Below, one piece after another: positions 16,700-25,617 of a DNA stretch of 32,346 nt. The position numbers were made by a program, and so were the translations under genes. How positions within the stretch are numbered: position 1 is the first letter of the stretch; every line of letters begins with the position of its first letter. This DNA comes from a bacterium (lineage in GTDB: Bacteria > Actinomycetota > UBA4738 > HRBIN12): assembly GCA_023251895.1 (NCBI GenBank), contig JAHEXX010000011.1, positions 1 to 32,346 on the forward strand, given 5' to 3'. The notes under the pieces are model-generated. The model made no database searches. It was not told the DNA's origin and saw only the letters and a program-made list of their open reading frames with translations.

Positions 16700-16758
16700 G
16701 GGCGCCACCTCGGGCCCCGGCGAGCAAGGGTTCCGGGTCGGTTCGCACCCCCGGACAT

Positions 16759-16799
16759 GAGAGCCGAGAGGCACCATCCCTCCCAGCCTCTCGGCTCTC
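16759..16799 (+). terminator. strong hairpin after the sulfur-relay operon
   Basis: Perfect 14-bp stem gagagccgagaggc/gcctctcggctctc, 13-nt loop; no T-tract. Confidence 0.55.
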
Positions 16800-16871
16800 G
16801 CCTTCCAGGATTGGACCGCAACGCACCAGACTCGATAGGTTCGGGACGACAGGGGAAAGGAGGTGGCGGCT

Positions 16872-17168
16872 ATGGGGCTGCTGGACAAGGTGAAGGACAT
16901 CGCCGGCCAAGGCGTGGAGGCGGCCAAGAAGGGTGTCGATGCCGCGCAGGGCAAGGTGGAGGAGGTCCAGACCCGAAGGAAGGCCGATGATCTCGCCAAG
17001 CAGCTGGGCTACCTGATCGTGAAGGAGCGGACCGAAGGAGCCACAGCCGGCGAGGAGACCGATCGGATGGTCGCCGAGATCGTCGAGTTGGAGAAGAAGA
17101 TCGCCGCCGACGCGGAGGCAGCGCCAAGGGGTGACACCGAGGGCGGGGCCGAGGCCTCGTCAGAGTAG
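16872..17168 (+). CDS. small charged helical hypothetical protein
   Basis: MGLLDKVKDIAGQGVEAAKKGVDAAQGKVEEVQTRRKADDLAKQLGYLIVKERTEG; SD aaaggaggt. Confidence 0.8.
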   Translation: MGLLDKVKDIAGQGVEAAKKGVDAAQGKVEEVQTRRKADDLAKQLGYLIVKERTEGATAGEETDRMVAEIVELEKKIAADAEAAPRGDTEGGAEASSE

Positions 17169-17194
17169 CCTCGGCCCAACCCTCGGAGCCCCTT

Positions 17195-17350
17195 CTAGGC
17201 CGCGGGGAGCAGCGGCCTGATCAGCTTCGCGAGCATCGTTCCCTCGTCCTTCTGTTCGGAGATCATCCACACCGGTTCCCCCACCAGTCCGGTCATCGAC
17301 TCCCCCCCGAGGACATTGGTCTCGCCGTCGTGGTTCGCGGTGACTGCTAT
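17195..17350 (-). CDS. possible small protein (51 aa), ATA start or unresolved 5' end
   Basis: Stop-free high-GC3 frame IAVTANHDGETNVLGGESMTGLVGEPVWMISEQKDEGTMLAKLIRPLLPAA*; AAGGA upstream; starts 10 nt after the upstream stop; absent from the ORF track. Confidence 0.45.
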   Translation of the reverse strand: MAVTANHDGETNVLGGESMTGLVGEPVWMISEQKDEGTMLAKLIRPLLPAA

Positions 17351-17360
17351 CCGTCCTTAC

Positions 17361-17741
17361 CTACGCCTCGGGGGCGAACAGCTGGAAGAACAGAGGGAAC
17401 GTGAGGACGAGCGCGATGCCCACGAGGACAGCCGTCCAGGTGAAGACCTTCTTGGGGTCCACCTCCTTGCCCCGCCACGCGACTCCCAGGATCGCCCATA
17501 CCCCGAAGTACACGATCACGGTGATGATCGTCTTCCCCGACAGCGAACCCACGCGGGAGCTGAACTCGAGCTTGGACTTGATGGTCGCGTTGGCTTCCGT
17601 CAGCGTCGTGAGGATCCCCAACACGACCGCGGCGATGCCGGCCGAGAGGAACCCGGCTGCAACCGGGCCGAACGGCTTGGCCGGGGCCTCGGCCTGACCA
17701 CCGCCCCCGGTAATCTGGCCCTTCACTTCGGTCTCTGCCAT
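17361..17741 (-). CDS. small multi-pass membrane protein, unknown function
   Basis: 126 aa, about 3 TM segments (VAAGFLSAGIAAVVLGIL; TIITVIVYFGVWAILGVAW; VLVGIALVLTFPLFFQLF). Confidence 0.85.
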   Translation of the reverse strand: MAETEVKGQITGGGGQAEAPAKPFGPVAAGFLSAGIAAVVLGILTTLTEANATIKSKLEFSSRVGSLSGKTIITVIVYFGVWAILGVAWRGKEVDPKKVFTWTAVLVGIALVLTFPLFFQLFAPEA

Positions 17742-17760
17742 GGATCTCGCCTCCTCTCCG

Positions 17761-18276
17761 CTACATCACCGGCTTGACCTTGGTGATCAGGGCCCCGAAG
17801 AGCCCCGCGATCGCGGCGATCACCACCGCGAGGGTGAAGAACGCCATCAGGCCTCGCCGCACCTCCTGACGCTTGATCAGTTCCTTGCCGTAGTACGCGA
17901 CCCCGAAGGCCACCGCCGTGGCGATCAGCGGCGCGATCCAGGCGATGTGCTCCTTCCATTCCATGCCGAAGTTGTGCCAGTCGGCCGTCTTCGGGCTGGC
18001 CAGGAGGAGGTTCTTCGGCGAGTTCGGGTCGGCTGCATCCCGGTACCAGGGGTACACGATCCACGTCCCGGTGAGGACGGTGACCCAGGCCGCCGTGGCC
18101 ATGATCCAGGTCCCGATCTTCAACCGCCGGGCGCGTTCGACGATGCCCGCCTCGGTGACCAGCCCTGGCCGCAGGCTCCACAGTCCGGCCAGCCCGCCGG
18201 CGAAGGCCAGAAGGAACACCGCCCCTGCCCCCATGCCGTGGATGATGCCCCAGAACTCCCTGCCCGTGAGCTCCAT
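17761..18276 (-). CDS. multi-pass membrane protein with membrane-proximal His residues, possible heme/quinone interaction
   Basis: REFWGIIHGMGAGAVFLLAF...WHNFGMEWKEHIAWIAPLIATAVAF; about 4 TM segments; SD ggagg. Confidence 0.85.
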   Translation of the reverse strand: MELTGREFWGIIHGMGAGAVFLLAFAGGLAGLWSLRPGLVTEAGIVERARRLKIGTWIMATAAWVTVLTGTWIVYPWYRDAADPNSPKNLLLASPKTADWHNFGMEWKEHIAWIAPLIATAVAFGVAYYGKELIKRQEVRRGLMAFFTLAVVIAAIAGLFGALITKVKPVM

Positions 18277-18377
18277 GAGTCATCCTCCCTTCTCTACTAG
18301 GCGGCAGTGTCCGGTGCGTACTCGGCTGCAGGGAGGGGCCAACGGCCCGGGGCCGAGGGGTCGGTTGTCCCGGGAGG

Positions 18378-20558
18378 CTACGAGCCGGGCAGGAAGACCC
18401 GGAAGGAGGCACCGCCGCCTGGGCGTTCCTCCACCCAGGCCCGGCCCCCGTGGAGTTCGGCGAACCGGCCGACCAACGAGAGGCCGACGCCCACGCCGGG
18501 GGAGTGCTGGGACGGGTTCGGTCCCTGCCGGAAGGGCTCGAAGACGGCCTCCCGCAGCTCCTTGGGGACCCCTGGACCCTCGTCCTCCACGACCAGCAAC
18601 AAGCCTCCGTCCTGGGCCAGAGCCTTCACCCACAGACGCGTTCCGGTCGGCGTGTGCCGGGCTGCGTTCGCCAGAAGGTTCTCCAGGATCCGCTCGACCT
18701 TGGCGGCGTCGATCGACGCGACCAGGGCCTCGGCCTCGATCTCCACCGCCCGGCCCAGCGCCGTGTCCGACTCCTGGACCACATGGCGAACCAGGGCCCC
18801 GACATCGGTGGGCCGGCGCTGGGGAGCTATGATCCCTCGCTGGAGCCGGTCCAGGTCGAGCAGGTCGGACAGGAGCCGCTCCAGCTTGCGGGCGTTGGCC
18901 GCGATCCGGCGAACCAGGTCCTGGGCGTCATCCGTGGCGATGCTCGGCCCGGCCTGCTCCAGGGTGAGGGCGGAGCCCAGGATCGACGTGAGCGGCGTGC
19001 GGAGGTCGTGGGACACCGCCTCCAGGAACGTGTTCTTCATCTCGTCGAGGGCCCGCAAGCGCTGGGTCGCCTCACGCTCGCGCCGGAACGCCTCCGAGTA
19101 CTTGCGCTCGCTCCTACGGAGGGCCTGCTCGGCGCGCTTGCGTTCCGTGACGTCCACCATCAGCCCGCGGAGCTGCACCACGGACCCTTGCGCGTCGCGG
19201 ACGAGGTGGATCATGTCGCGGAGCCAGACGATCCCGCCAGCGGTGCTCGCCCGGTACTCCAGGCTCTCGTCACCTCCGCCCGCAACGGCGGAACGGAGGG
19301 CTGCCAGGGCGGTCTGCCGGTCCTCGGCGACGATGTGGTCACCCCACCCGCGCGGCTCGGACAGCCACGCCTGGACTTGCTGTCGAAAGATGTCTGAGGC
19401 GCCTCCGGACAGGAACGTCAGTTGGAGCGTCGCCGCGTCGGCCTCCCAGAAGATCGCCTCCAGGCCTTCCACGAGCTCATGGAACCGCTCCAGCTCGTGG
19501 AACCGGCGGGCGTTCCCCAGGGCCAGAGACGTGATGTCGGCGACGCCGCCGGCCAGACGCACGTCCCGGCCGGTGAACGAGGCTTCCTGGTGGGAGGCGA
19601 GTATCACGAGTGCCCCGAATCCCTCTGGGTCCCATCGCATCGGCGCGACCAGGGTCTCCCGGGGCTCGGTCTCGAATCCCACGGCGACGCTCGCCTCCCG
19701 AATCATCTCCCGGGGCAGCACGAAGGGCTCCTCCAGGGAGAGGAGGAACCGGGCCGCGGTGTCGGGGTCGACGTGGCGCATCTGCTCGAAGGCCCGCACT
19801 CGAGCGGGGTCCGTGCCCCCGTGCCCGACCAGCTCGAACGCACCGTTCTCCTCGTTCCGCACGTAGGCGGCCACCGCCGAGCACGGGATGAGATTGGGGA
19901 TCGCCGCGAGGGCCTCTCTCAGCACGGCCTCCGTTTCATGCACGCCCGTGAGGGCTTGCGAGATGCCGAGGAGCGCCGAAGCGGTCTCCGCCGCCTCCCG
20001 CTCCAGCTGGAACAACCGGGCGTTCTCGAGGGCGACGGCGGCGTGCGAAGCGAGCACCTCCAGCAAACGCATGTCTCCCATGTCGAATCGATCGATGCCG
20101 AGTTTCGACAGGACGATGACGCCGATGACCCGGTCCGCGTACAGCAACGGCACGGCGAGCATGGACTCGTCCACCTCTGGGGTGCCGGCGATCTGGACGG
20201 CCCAAGGCACGTCCATCGCGTTCGGCGTGTAGAAGGACTCGCCGGTCGCGGCGACGTGGCCGGTGATGCCCTCGCCCACCTTGGTGATGAGCTCCTGGAA
20301 GGTCTCGCTCTGGTACTCGGTGAGCTCCCCCCGGAAGACGATGGGAACGAGGGTCTCCCCGTCCGAGCGGAGCAGGTAGATCCGGCAGTTGTGATAGTCG
20401 ATGAGGGTTCGGAGCTCAGCCGTGACGGCCTCGCCGATCGCGTGGACGTCGTTCAGACGGTTCAGGTGGGGGGCCAGGTTGTGCAGCATCTTGAGCTGGG
20501 CGACGGACCGAAGTTCCTCGTGCGCGAGCTCCTCGCTCCTCTGTACGGCGTCGACCAC
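18378..20558 (-). CDS. GAF/PAS sensor histidine kinase
   Basis: GAF-like regions, PAS region, H-box AVSHDLRTPLTSILG, N-box ENLLANAARHTPTG, G-boxes; start set to GTG 20558 because the upstream ORF translation is low quality and overlaps the divergent gene. Confidence 0.93.
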   Translation of the reverse strand: MVDAVQRSEELAHEELRSVAQLKMLHNLAPHLNRLNDVHAIGEAVTAELRTLIDYHNCRIYLLRSDGETLVPIVFRGELTEYQSETFQELITKVGEGITGHVAATGESFYTPNAMDVPWAVQIAGTPEVDESMLAVPLLYADRVIGVIVLSKLGIDRFDMGDMRLLEVLASHAAVALENARLFQLEREAAETASALLGISQALTGVHETEAVLREALAAIPNLIPCSAVAAYVRNEENGAFELVGHGGTDPARVRAFEQMRHVDPDTAARFLLSLEEPFVLPREMIREASVAVGFETEPRETLVAPMRWDPEGFGALVILASHQEASFTGRDVRLAGGVADITSLALGNARRFHELERFHELVEGLEAIFWEADAATLQLTFLSGGASDIFRQQVQAWLSEPRGWGDHIVAEDRQTALAALRSAVAGGGDESLEYRASTAGGIVWLRDMIHLVRDAQGSVVQLRGLMVDVTERKRAEQALRRSERKYSEAFRREREATQRLRALDEMKNTFLEAVSHDLRTPLTSILGSALTLEQAGPSIATDDAQDLVRRIAANARKLERLLSDLLDLDRLQRGIIAPQRRPTDVGALVRHVVQESDTALGRAVEIEAEALVASIDAAKVERILENLLANAARHTPTGTRLWVKALAQDGGLLLVVEDEGPGVPKELREAVFEPFRQGPNPSQHSPGVGVGLSLVGRFAELHGGRAWVEERPGGGASFRVFLPGS

Positions 20559-20678
20559 GGCATCCTCCGGCCCGGCGGGCGAGCGGCATCGTCTTACCCT
20601 CGAATGGGGTCCTCTCCGGTTGTCGGGTTCCAGGCGGGGATGCTTGAACCGGCGCGAGGAGCCGCTAGCGTTCGGTTC

Positions 20679-20972
20679 ATGAATGCGACATACCCCCGCG
20701 ACGACGCCGCGTCTGAAGAGGGTGGCCTGGACCCCCGGTCCCGGCGGATCCTGGACTTCGAGCGAGACTGGTGGAAGCATCCCGGATCGAAGGAGCGGGC
20801 CATCCGAGAGCGGTTGCGTATCTCGCCCACGCGCTACCACCAGCTGCTGAACCAGATCATCGACCGCACGGAGGCCCTGGAGTTCGATCCGATGCTGGTT
20901 CGGCGGCTGCGTAGGCTGCGGGAGGCCCGCCGTCGCAAGCGCTTCGCCAGGCGGCTCGGCCTCGAGTTGTAG
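20679..20972 (+). CDS. DUF3263-like protein
   Basis: LDPRSRRILDFERDWWKHPGSKERAIRERLRISPTRYHQLLNQIIDRTEALEFDPMLVRRLRRLR. Confidence 0.85.
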   Translation: MNATYPRDDAASEEGGLDPRSRRILDFERDWWKHPGSKERAIRERLRISPTRYHQLLNQIIDRTEALEFDPMLVRRLRRLREARRRKRFARRLGLEL

Positions 20973-20994
20973 GCCGAGGGCACTGGGGTAGGAT

Positions 20995-21546
20995 GTGCCC
21001 GGCAACCACGAGCCTGCCTCGAACAGGAGCTTCTACCTATCCTTGGCCGGTAGCACGCTGAAAGCCGCTGTGGTGATCGCCCTCCTGGTGGGCGGCATCG
21101 TCGTGATGGCCAACGCCTTCGAGAATCAAGGTGGTGGCAAGGCGATCGGCACCTCGAGCCCCTCGTCCTCGCCCTCGTCCTCGCCCTCGCCCTCGCCCTC
21201 GAAGCCGCCGAAACAACCGCCGCCGCCGCAGCTCCAGGGGACGAAGATGTTCGTCTACAACACCACCACGCAGAGCGGGCTGGCTGCCGCCACCGCCAAC
21301 AGGTTGGTGAAGCGGTTCGGGGTCGTCGTCCCGGGCCTGGGCTCTAAGTCCGCCTACGTCGGAGACGCATCGGCCCGCGACACCACAGCCGTGTACTACC
21401 GAGACTCCGCCTACAAGGAGAGCGCCCAGTGGCTGGCCGAGCACTTCTTCCCCCAGGGCACCACCGTCGGGAAGCTCCCGCCCGGCACGAACGTTCCCAA
21501 GGATGCCCTGATCGTCGTCTACCTGGGTAACGATTTCATCGCCTAG
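20995..21546 (+). CDS. LytR C-terminal domain protein (membrane anchor, Pro/Ser linker, LytR_C)
   Basis: TM segment, SSPSSSPSSSPSPSPSKPPKQPPPP linker, then KMFVYNTTTQSGLAAATANRLVKRFGVV... Confidence 0.85.
   Translation: MPGNHEPASNRSFYLSLAGSTLKAAVVIALLVGGIVVMANAFENQGGGKAIGTSSPSSSPSSSPSPSPSKPPKQPPPPQLQGTKMFVYNTTTQSGLAAATANRLVKRFGVVVPGLGSKSAYVGDASARDTTAVYYRDSAYKESAQWLAEHFFPQGTTVGKLPPGTNVPKDALIVVYLGNDFIA
21162..21201. repeat. hexanucleotide low-complexity tract (tcgtcc/tcgccc)n
   Basis: Direct reading; encodes the Ser/Pro linker. Confidence 0.85.
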
Positions 21547-21547
21547 C

Positions 21548-22270
21548 CTGGACCGGATCCGAGACGCCGCCGCCGCGGCCGGCATCTTCCTCGACTTCGA
21601 CGGGTCGCTCTCCGACATCGCGGCCCGCCCGAGCCTGGCCGAGGTGTATCCCGGCGCGCGGGAAGCGGTCGCCGCCCTGGTCGCTCGGTACAGAGTGGTT
21701 GCGGTCGTCTCGGGCCGGAGGTCGGAGGAGGTGGCGGGATTGCTGGGCGTGGCCGGGGTCCGGTACGAGGGGCTGTACGGCCTGAGGGAGTCGCTGCCCG
21801 AGCTGTCGCCGGAGCTGCTCGAGGCCGTGCGCGACATCGCCTCTGCGGTGCCTGCGGCTTGGGTCGAAGAGAAGGGGGTATCCGTGGCGGTTCACTACCG
21901 GCAAGCTCCGGACCCGGCCGAGGCCCGGGTTGCGCTCGTTGCCGACCTCCTGCTGGTCGCGGAGCGGGCCGAGCTGGAACTGGTGGAGGGGAAGCGGGTC
22001 CTCGAGCTCCTCCCCGCGGGGCCGCCCCGCAAGGGCGGCGTCGTGGAGCGGGTGGCGGTCGAAGAGGGTCTTCGTGCCGTGCTCTTCGCCGGCGACGATG
22101 CTGCCGACCTGGATGCGTTCGCCGCACTCGGCCGGCTGGCGGAGCGCGGCGTGTTCGGTGTGAAGGTCGTGGTCCGGGGGGACGAGACGCCGGAGGGGCT
22201 CACGGCCACGGCGGACCTGGTCGTCAACGGCCCGGCCGGGCTGGTGGAGCTCCTGCGTCAGCTGGCCTGA
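21548..22270 (+). CDS. otsB: trehalose-phosphatase (HAD family)
   Basis: FLDFDGSLSDIA (HAD motif I), VVSGRRSEEV, LFAGDDAADLDAF; the listed ORF (from 21644) lacks motif I; start is non-canonical (CTG 21548 or ATT 21533). Confidence 0.88.
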   Translation: MDRIRDAAAAAGIFLDFDGSLSDIAARPSLAEVYPGAREAVAALVARYRVVAVVSGRRSEEVAGLLGVAGVRYEGLYGLRESLPELSPELLEAVRDIASAVPAAWVEEKGVSVAVHYRQAPDPAEARVALVADLLLVAERAELELVEGKRVLELLPAGPPRKGGVVERVAVEEGLRAVLFAGDDAADLDAFAALGRLAERGVFGVKVVVRGDETPEGLTATADLVVNGPAGLVELLRQLA

Positions 22271-23745
22271 GCCCTTGCCCGTCGCCGGAGCGCGACCTCC
22301 AGGTCCTCGATCTGCGCGCCGACCCACCGGGCCGGAGGGTTGGCCAGCACCAGCCGGGCCAGGCCCCGGGCCCTGCGGGCCCGTTCCTCGCCCGGCATGG
22401 TCAGCGCGTCCGCCAGGGAATCGGCCATCTCCCCGATGTCGAACGGGTTCACGCCCATCGCGTACCGGCCCAGGCGCCCGTAGGCGCCGGCGTTGCGCGA
22501 AAGCACGAGGACGCCGTGGCGTCGGTTCACCAGGGGCCCTTCCATGGCCACCAGGTTCATCCCGTCGATCACCGGGTTCACCAGCAGCACGTCGTACAGC
22601 CCGTAGGCGGCCAGGGTGGCGTCGTGGTCGTCACGGATGCGGACGTCCACGGGCTGCCAGTCCTCGGTCCCGAGCTCCCGGTTGATCCGGGCGGCCGCCT
22701 CCACGCACCGCTCCGTGTACTTCCGGTACTCGGGTAGCTCCTCGCGCGACGGGCTGAGCAGCGCGAGGAACCGGACCCGTCCCCTCCATTCGGGGTGGCG
22801 GGACAGGAACTCGGCGAACGCGTCGAAGCCCCGCACGATGTTCTTCGTGAGCTCCAACCGGTCGACCCGCAGGATCAGCCGGTTGTCGCCACGCCACCGG
22901 TTCAACTCCCTGCGGAGGCGGCGGACCTCCGGCGAGGTCGCTCGCTGTCGCATCGCCGCCGGATCGACCGAGATCGGATGGACCCGCACCAGGGTCTGCC
23001 TGCCTTCCAGGAGGACCCGGGACCTCGCCAGGTCGACCCTGGCCCCCGGGAGGAGCCTGCTCGACAGGAGGAAGTTCTCGGCCCACGCCTCCGAGTGGAA
23101 CCCCAAGACGTCGGCCCCCAGCATGCCGCGGAGGAGCTGCTCGCGGATGCGATCCGGCAGGATCCGAAGGTAGGTCGCGCCCGCGAACGGGGTGTGGGAG
23201 AAGTGCGCGATCAACGCGTCCGGCCGCAGTTCCCGCAGCATCCTCGGCACGAGCGCCAGGTGGTAGTCCTGCACCAGGAAGACCGGCTCGGCCGAGCTCC
23301 GGCCGGCCTCGGAGGCCAGGGCCTCGGCGAACGCGCGATTCACGGTCACGTAGGCGTCCCAGGCCTCACCGAACCGCTCGTCGAATACGGGCTGTCGCGC
23401 CGTGTCCCACAGGTAGTGGTGGGCGAACCACAGCACGCGGTTGGACACCACGTTGTAGTAGCGGTGGTAGGTCTCCTCGGGGATCGGGAGGTACCGCACG
23501 CGGTAAGGGAAACCTGCTGCCTCCACATCGACGAGGCCGTCCGGGGATCTTTCGGTCATCCCCCGGTCTCCATCCGACATGGCGGCGCACACCCACAGCC
23601 CCCGGGCGGACTCCACCGCCCCAACGAGGGCGGTGACCAGCCCGCCGGTGCCTCGCTGGGGCACCAGCTCGTCCCGGTCGTCCAGCCCGAACGTGACCGG
23701 GCCTCGGTTCGACGCGACGATCAGCGGCGCGTCCCGCAGGGTCAC
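22258..23745 (-). CDS. otsA: alpha,alpha-trehalose-phosphate synthase (GT20)
   Basis: APLIVASNRGPVTF, VQDYHLALVPRMLRE, HFSHTPF, RVDRLELTKNIVRGFDAF, NPVIDGMNLVAMEG; GTGA overlap with treT stop. Confidence 0.93.
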   Translation of the reverse strand: MTLRDAPLIVASNRGPVTFGLDDRDELVPQRGTGGLVTALVGAVESARGLWVCAAMSDGDRGMTERSPDGLVDVEAAGFPYRVRYLPIPEETYHRYYNVVSNRVLWFAHHYLWDTARQPVFDERFGEAWDAYVTVNRAFAEALASEAGRSSAEPVFLVQDYHLALVPRMLRELRPDALIAHFSHTPFAGATYLRILPDRIREQLLRGMLGADVLGFHSEAWAENFLLSSRLLPGARVDLARSRVLLEGRQTLVRVHPISVDPAAMRQRATSPEVRRLRRELNRWRGDNRLILRVDRLELTKNIVRGFDAFAEFLSRHPEWRGRVRFLALLSPSREELPEYRKYTERCVEAAARINRELGTEDWQPVDVRIRDDHDATLAAYGLYDVLLVNPVIDGMNLVAMEGPLVNRRHGVLVLSRNAGAYGRLGRYAMGVNPFDIGEMADSLADALTMPGEERARRARGLARLVLANPPARWVGAQIEDLEVALRRRARAQAS

Positions 23746-24983
23746 GGCAGCGTCGCGATCAGCCGAAGGTAATCCTCCATCTCGCGGAGCGTGAGGAACC
23801 GCTCCCGGACCCGGGTCCGGGCGGTTTCGCCCATGTCCCGGCGCCGTCCCGGATCTCTGAGCAGCTCCACCGTGCGCTTCGCGCACGCCTCCGGGGAGTC
23901 CACAAGGAAACCGGAGCGCCCGTCCTCGATCTGCAGGCGGATCCCGCCCGCGGCCCCCCCCACCACCGGCGTCCGCTTCCACATGGCCTCGGCCACGACC
24001 AATCCGAACCCCTCCCGGATCGATTTCTGGATCACGACCTCCGACCGGGACTGGAACGCATTTACCTCCAAGTTGCCGACGCCGTCGAGGTTGGTCAGGA
24101 GGTGGATATCGGGGTCACCGTCCCGTCGCTCCTCCGTGAGGCCCAGGTAGTGTCGGCCCTCGGGGTCGTCGTCGGCCATCGAGCCTGCCAGCGCGAGTTG
24201 CAGCCCCGGGACCTCTTCTCTGGCCAGTCGGTACGCGTCGATCACGCCGATGGGGTCCTTCCACGGGTCGAACCGCGATACCTGGGTCACCAGCGGGCGG
24301 CCCGGGTCCACGCCGTACCGGGCCAGAACGCCGACGGCCTCCTCCTCTCCCAAGGACATGTTCTTGTCCGAGAGCGGGTCGATGGAAGGGGGGATGAAGG
24401 CGAGCCGGGGGCCGGCGATGCCGGGCTGGGCGAACTCCTCCATCGTGAACACGGCCGCGTCGTACCGGTCCACCAGGGGCAGGAAGAAATCCCACACGGG
24501 AGGGAACGGGGTGGACAGATCGATGTGGCAGCGCCATAGCCATCTTCCGGACCGCCGTCCCCGCTCCTCCATGGCCTGCACGATCGCGGCAGGCTGCGGA
24601 TCGTGCACGAACCACACGTCGAAGTCCTCGGAGAGCTGATCGGCGTTGGCTCGGACGCGCTCTCCGTAGACGGCCTCCGCGTCCTGGTCCCAGTCCACCT
24701 CGGCGCCCTGCAGCGCGTTGTGCACGGACTTGGTCACCGCGAAGAACGGCTCCGATCCCTCCAGCACGGCCCACGTGACGTCGATCCCGAGGTCGCGGAG
24801 CAGAGGAACCTGCGTGATCAGGAGTTCGGCCACGCCGCCGCCGTACGCGGTGCTGTTCAACATCAGGACGCGGGCTCCGCGAAGCGGCCGAGCCGCCTCT
24901 CGGAGCCGCTCGACCGCCTCGGGTCCGGCGGCATCCGCGTAGTCGTCGAGATGCTTGGGCGGCACGGTAACGGTCTGGAGCAC
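23742..24983 (-). CDS. GT4 glycosyltransferase, TreT-like (trehalose glycosyltransferring synthase)
   Basis: LMLNSTAYGGGVAELL, WFVHDPQPAAIVQAM, WRCHIDLSTP, QVSRFDPWKDPIGVIDAY, IQKSIREGFGLVVAEAMWK. Confidence 0.9.
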   Translation of the reverse strand: MLQTVTVPPKHLDDYADAAGPEAVERLREAARPLRGARVLMLNSTAYGGGVAELLITQVPLLRDLGIDVTWAVLEGSEPFFAVTKSVHNALQGAEVDWDQDAEAVYGERVRANADQLSEDFDVWFVHDPQPAAIVQAMEERGRRSGRWLWRCHIDLSTPFPPVWDFFLPLVDRYDAAVFTMEEFAQPGIAGPRLAFIPPSIDPLSDKNMSLGEEEAVGVLARYGVDPGRPLVTQVSRFDPWKDPIGVIDAYRLAREEVPGLQLALAGSMADDDPEGRHYLGLTEERRDGDPDIHLLTNLDGVGNLEVNAFQSRSEVVIQKSIREGFGLVVAEAMWKRTPVVGGAAGGIRLQIEDGRSGFLVDSPEACAKRTVELLRDPGRRRDMGETARTRVRERFLTLREMEDYLRLIATLP

Positions 24984-25014
24984 GGGGGGAGTGTACCGGC
25001 CCGACCCGGCGCGG

Positions 25015-25437
25015 CTAGGTCTGGTTCTGCAGCTCTGCCAGCGCCCGTTCCCTACGTTCCTCGCGCTGTTCCAGCGTCATGCCGAGGACCTGCTCGGCGA
25101 TCTGGGTAAGGACGATGGGGGAGAAGGGCTTGGTCACGTACTCCACGGCACCGGCCCGCCAGCCGGCGAGACGGTCCTCCTCCTGGGTCTTGGCCGTGAG
25201 CAGGACCACCGGGGTGTGGTGCGTCTCGGGGGCCTCCAACAGCTCCCGAAGGATCGTGAGACCGTCCTTCGCTGGCAACATGATGTCGAGCACGATGAGG
25301 TCCGGCCGCTCCGTCACGGCCAGGTCCCGCCCCCGCTCGCCGTCCGGCGCCTGCAGCACCTGGTGTCCGGCGAACTCGAAGTTCACGCGGCACAGCAGGA
25401 GGACGTCAGGTTCGTCGTCGATCACCAGAACACGCAC
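25015..25437 (-). CDS. single-domain response regulator (receiver)
   Basis: VRVLVIDDEPD, DLIVLDIMLPAKDG, VLLTAKTQEED, EYVTKPFSP; GTG 25437; no DNA-binding output domain. Confidence 0.92.
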   Translation of the reverse strand: MRVLVIDDEPDVLLLCRVNFEFAGHQVLQAPDGERGRDLAVTERPDLIVLDIMLPAKDGLTILRELLEAPETHHTPVVLLTAKTQEEDRLAGWRAGAVEYVTKPFSPIVLTQIAEQVLGMTLEQREERRERALAELQNQT

Positions 25438-25568
25438 GACCCACCCCGTTTCTCTCCTTGTTGTTTCGGCACGCAGGTGGCCCGGGTGCATGGCCCGTAA
25501 GCACGAATCAGCACCGTCCTTTTTCAGTAGTGAGGTCCGCGCAGCGTCCGGCCGCGCGGACCGGCGCG

Positions 25569-25597
25569 TTGACACTCCCCTACCCCGTCCCTACATT
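25569..25597 (+). promoter_or_regulatory. sigma70-type promoter for the Rrf2 gene
   Basis: TTGACA-N17-TACATT. Confidence 0.75.
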
Positions 25598-25617
25598 GGC
25601 CGAGCAGGAGGGATTCG

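Noticed and set aside
18378-21005. Full 875-aa start for the histidine kinase
   Set aside because: N-terminal ~149 residues are low-quality, overlap the divergent DUF3263 gene and the intergenic region; GTG 20558 begins the domain-like sequence.
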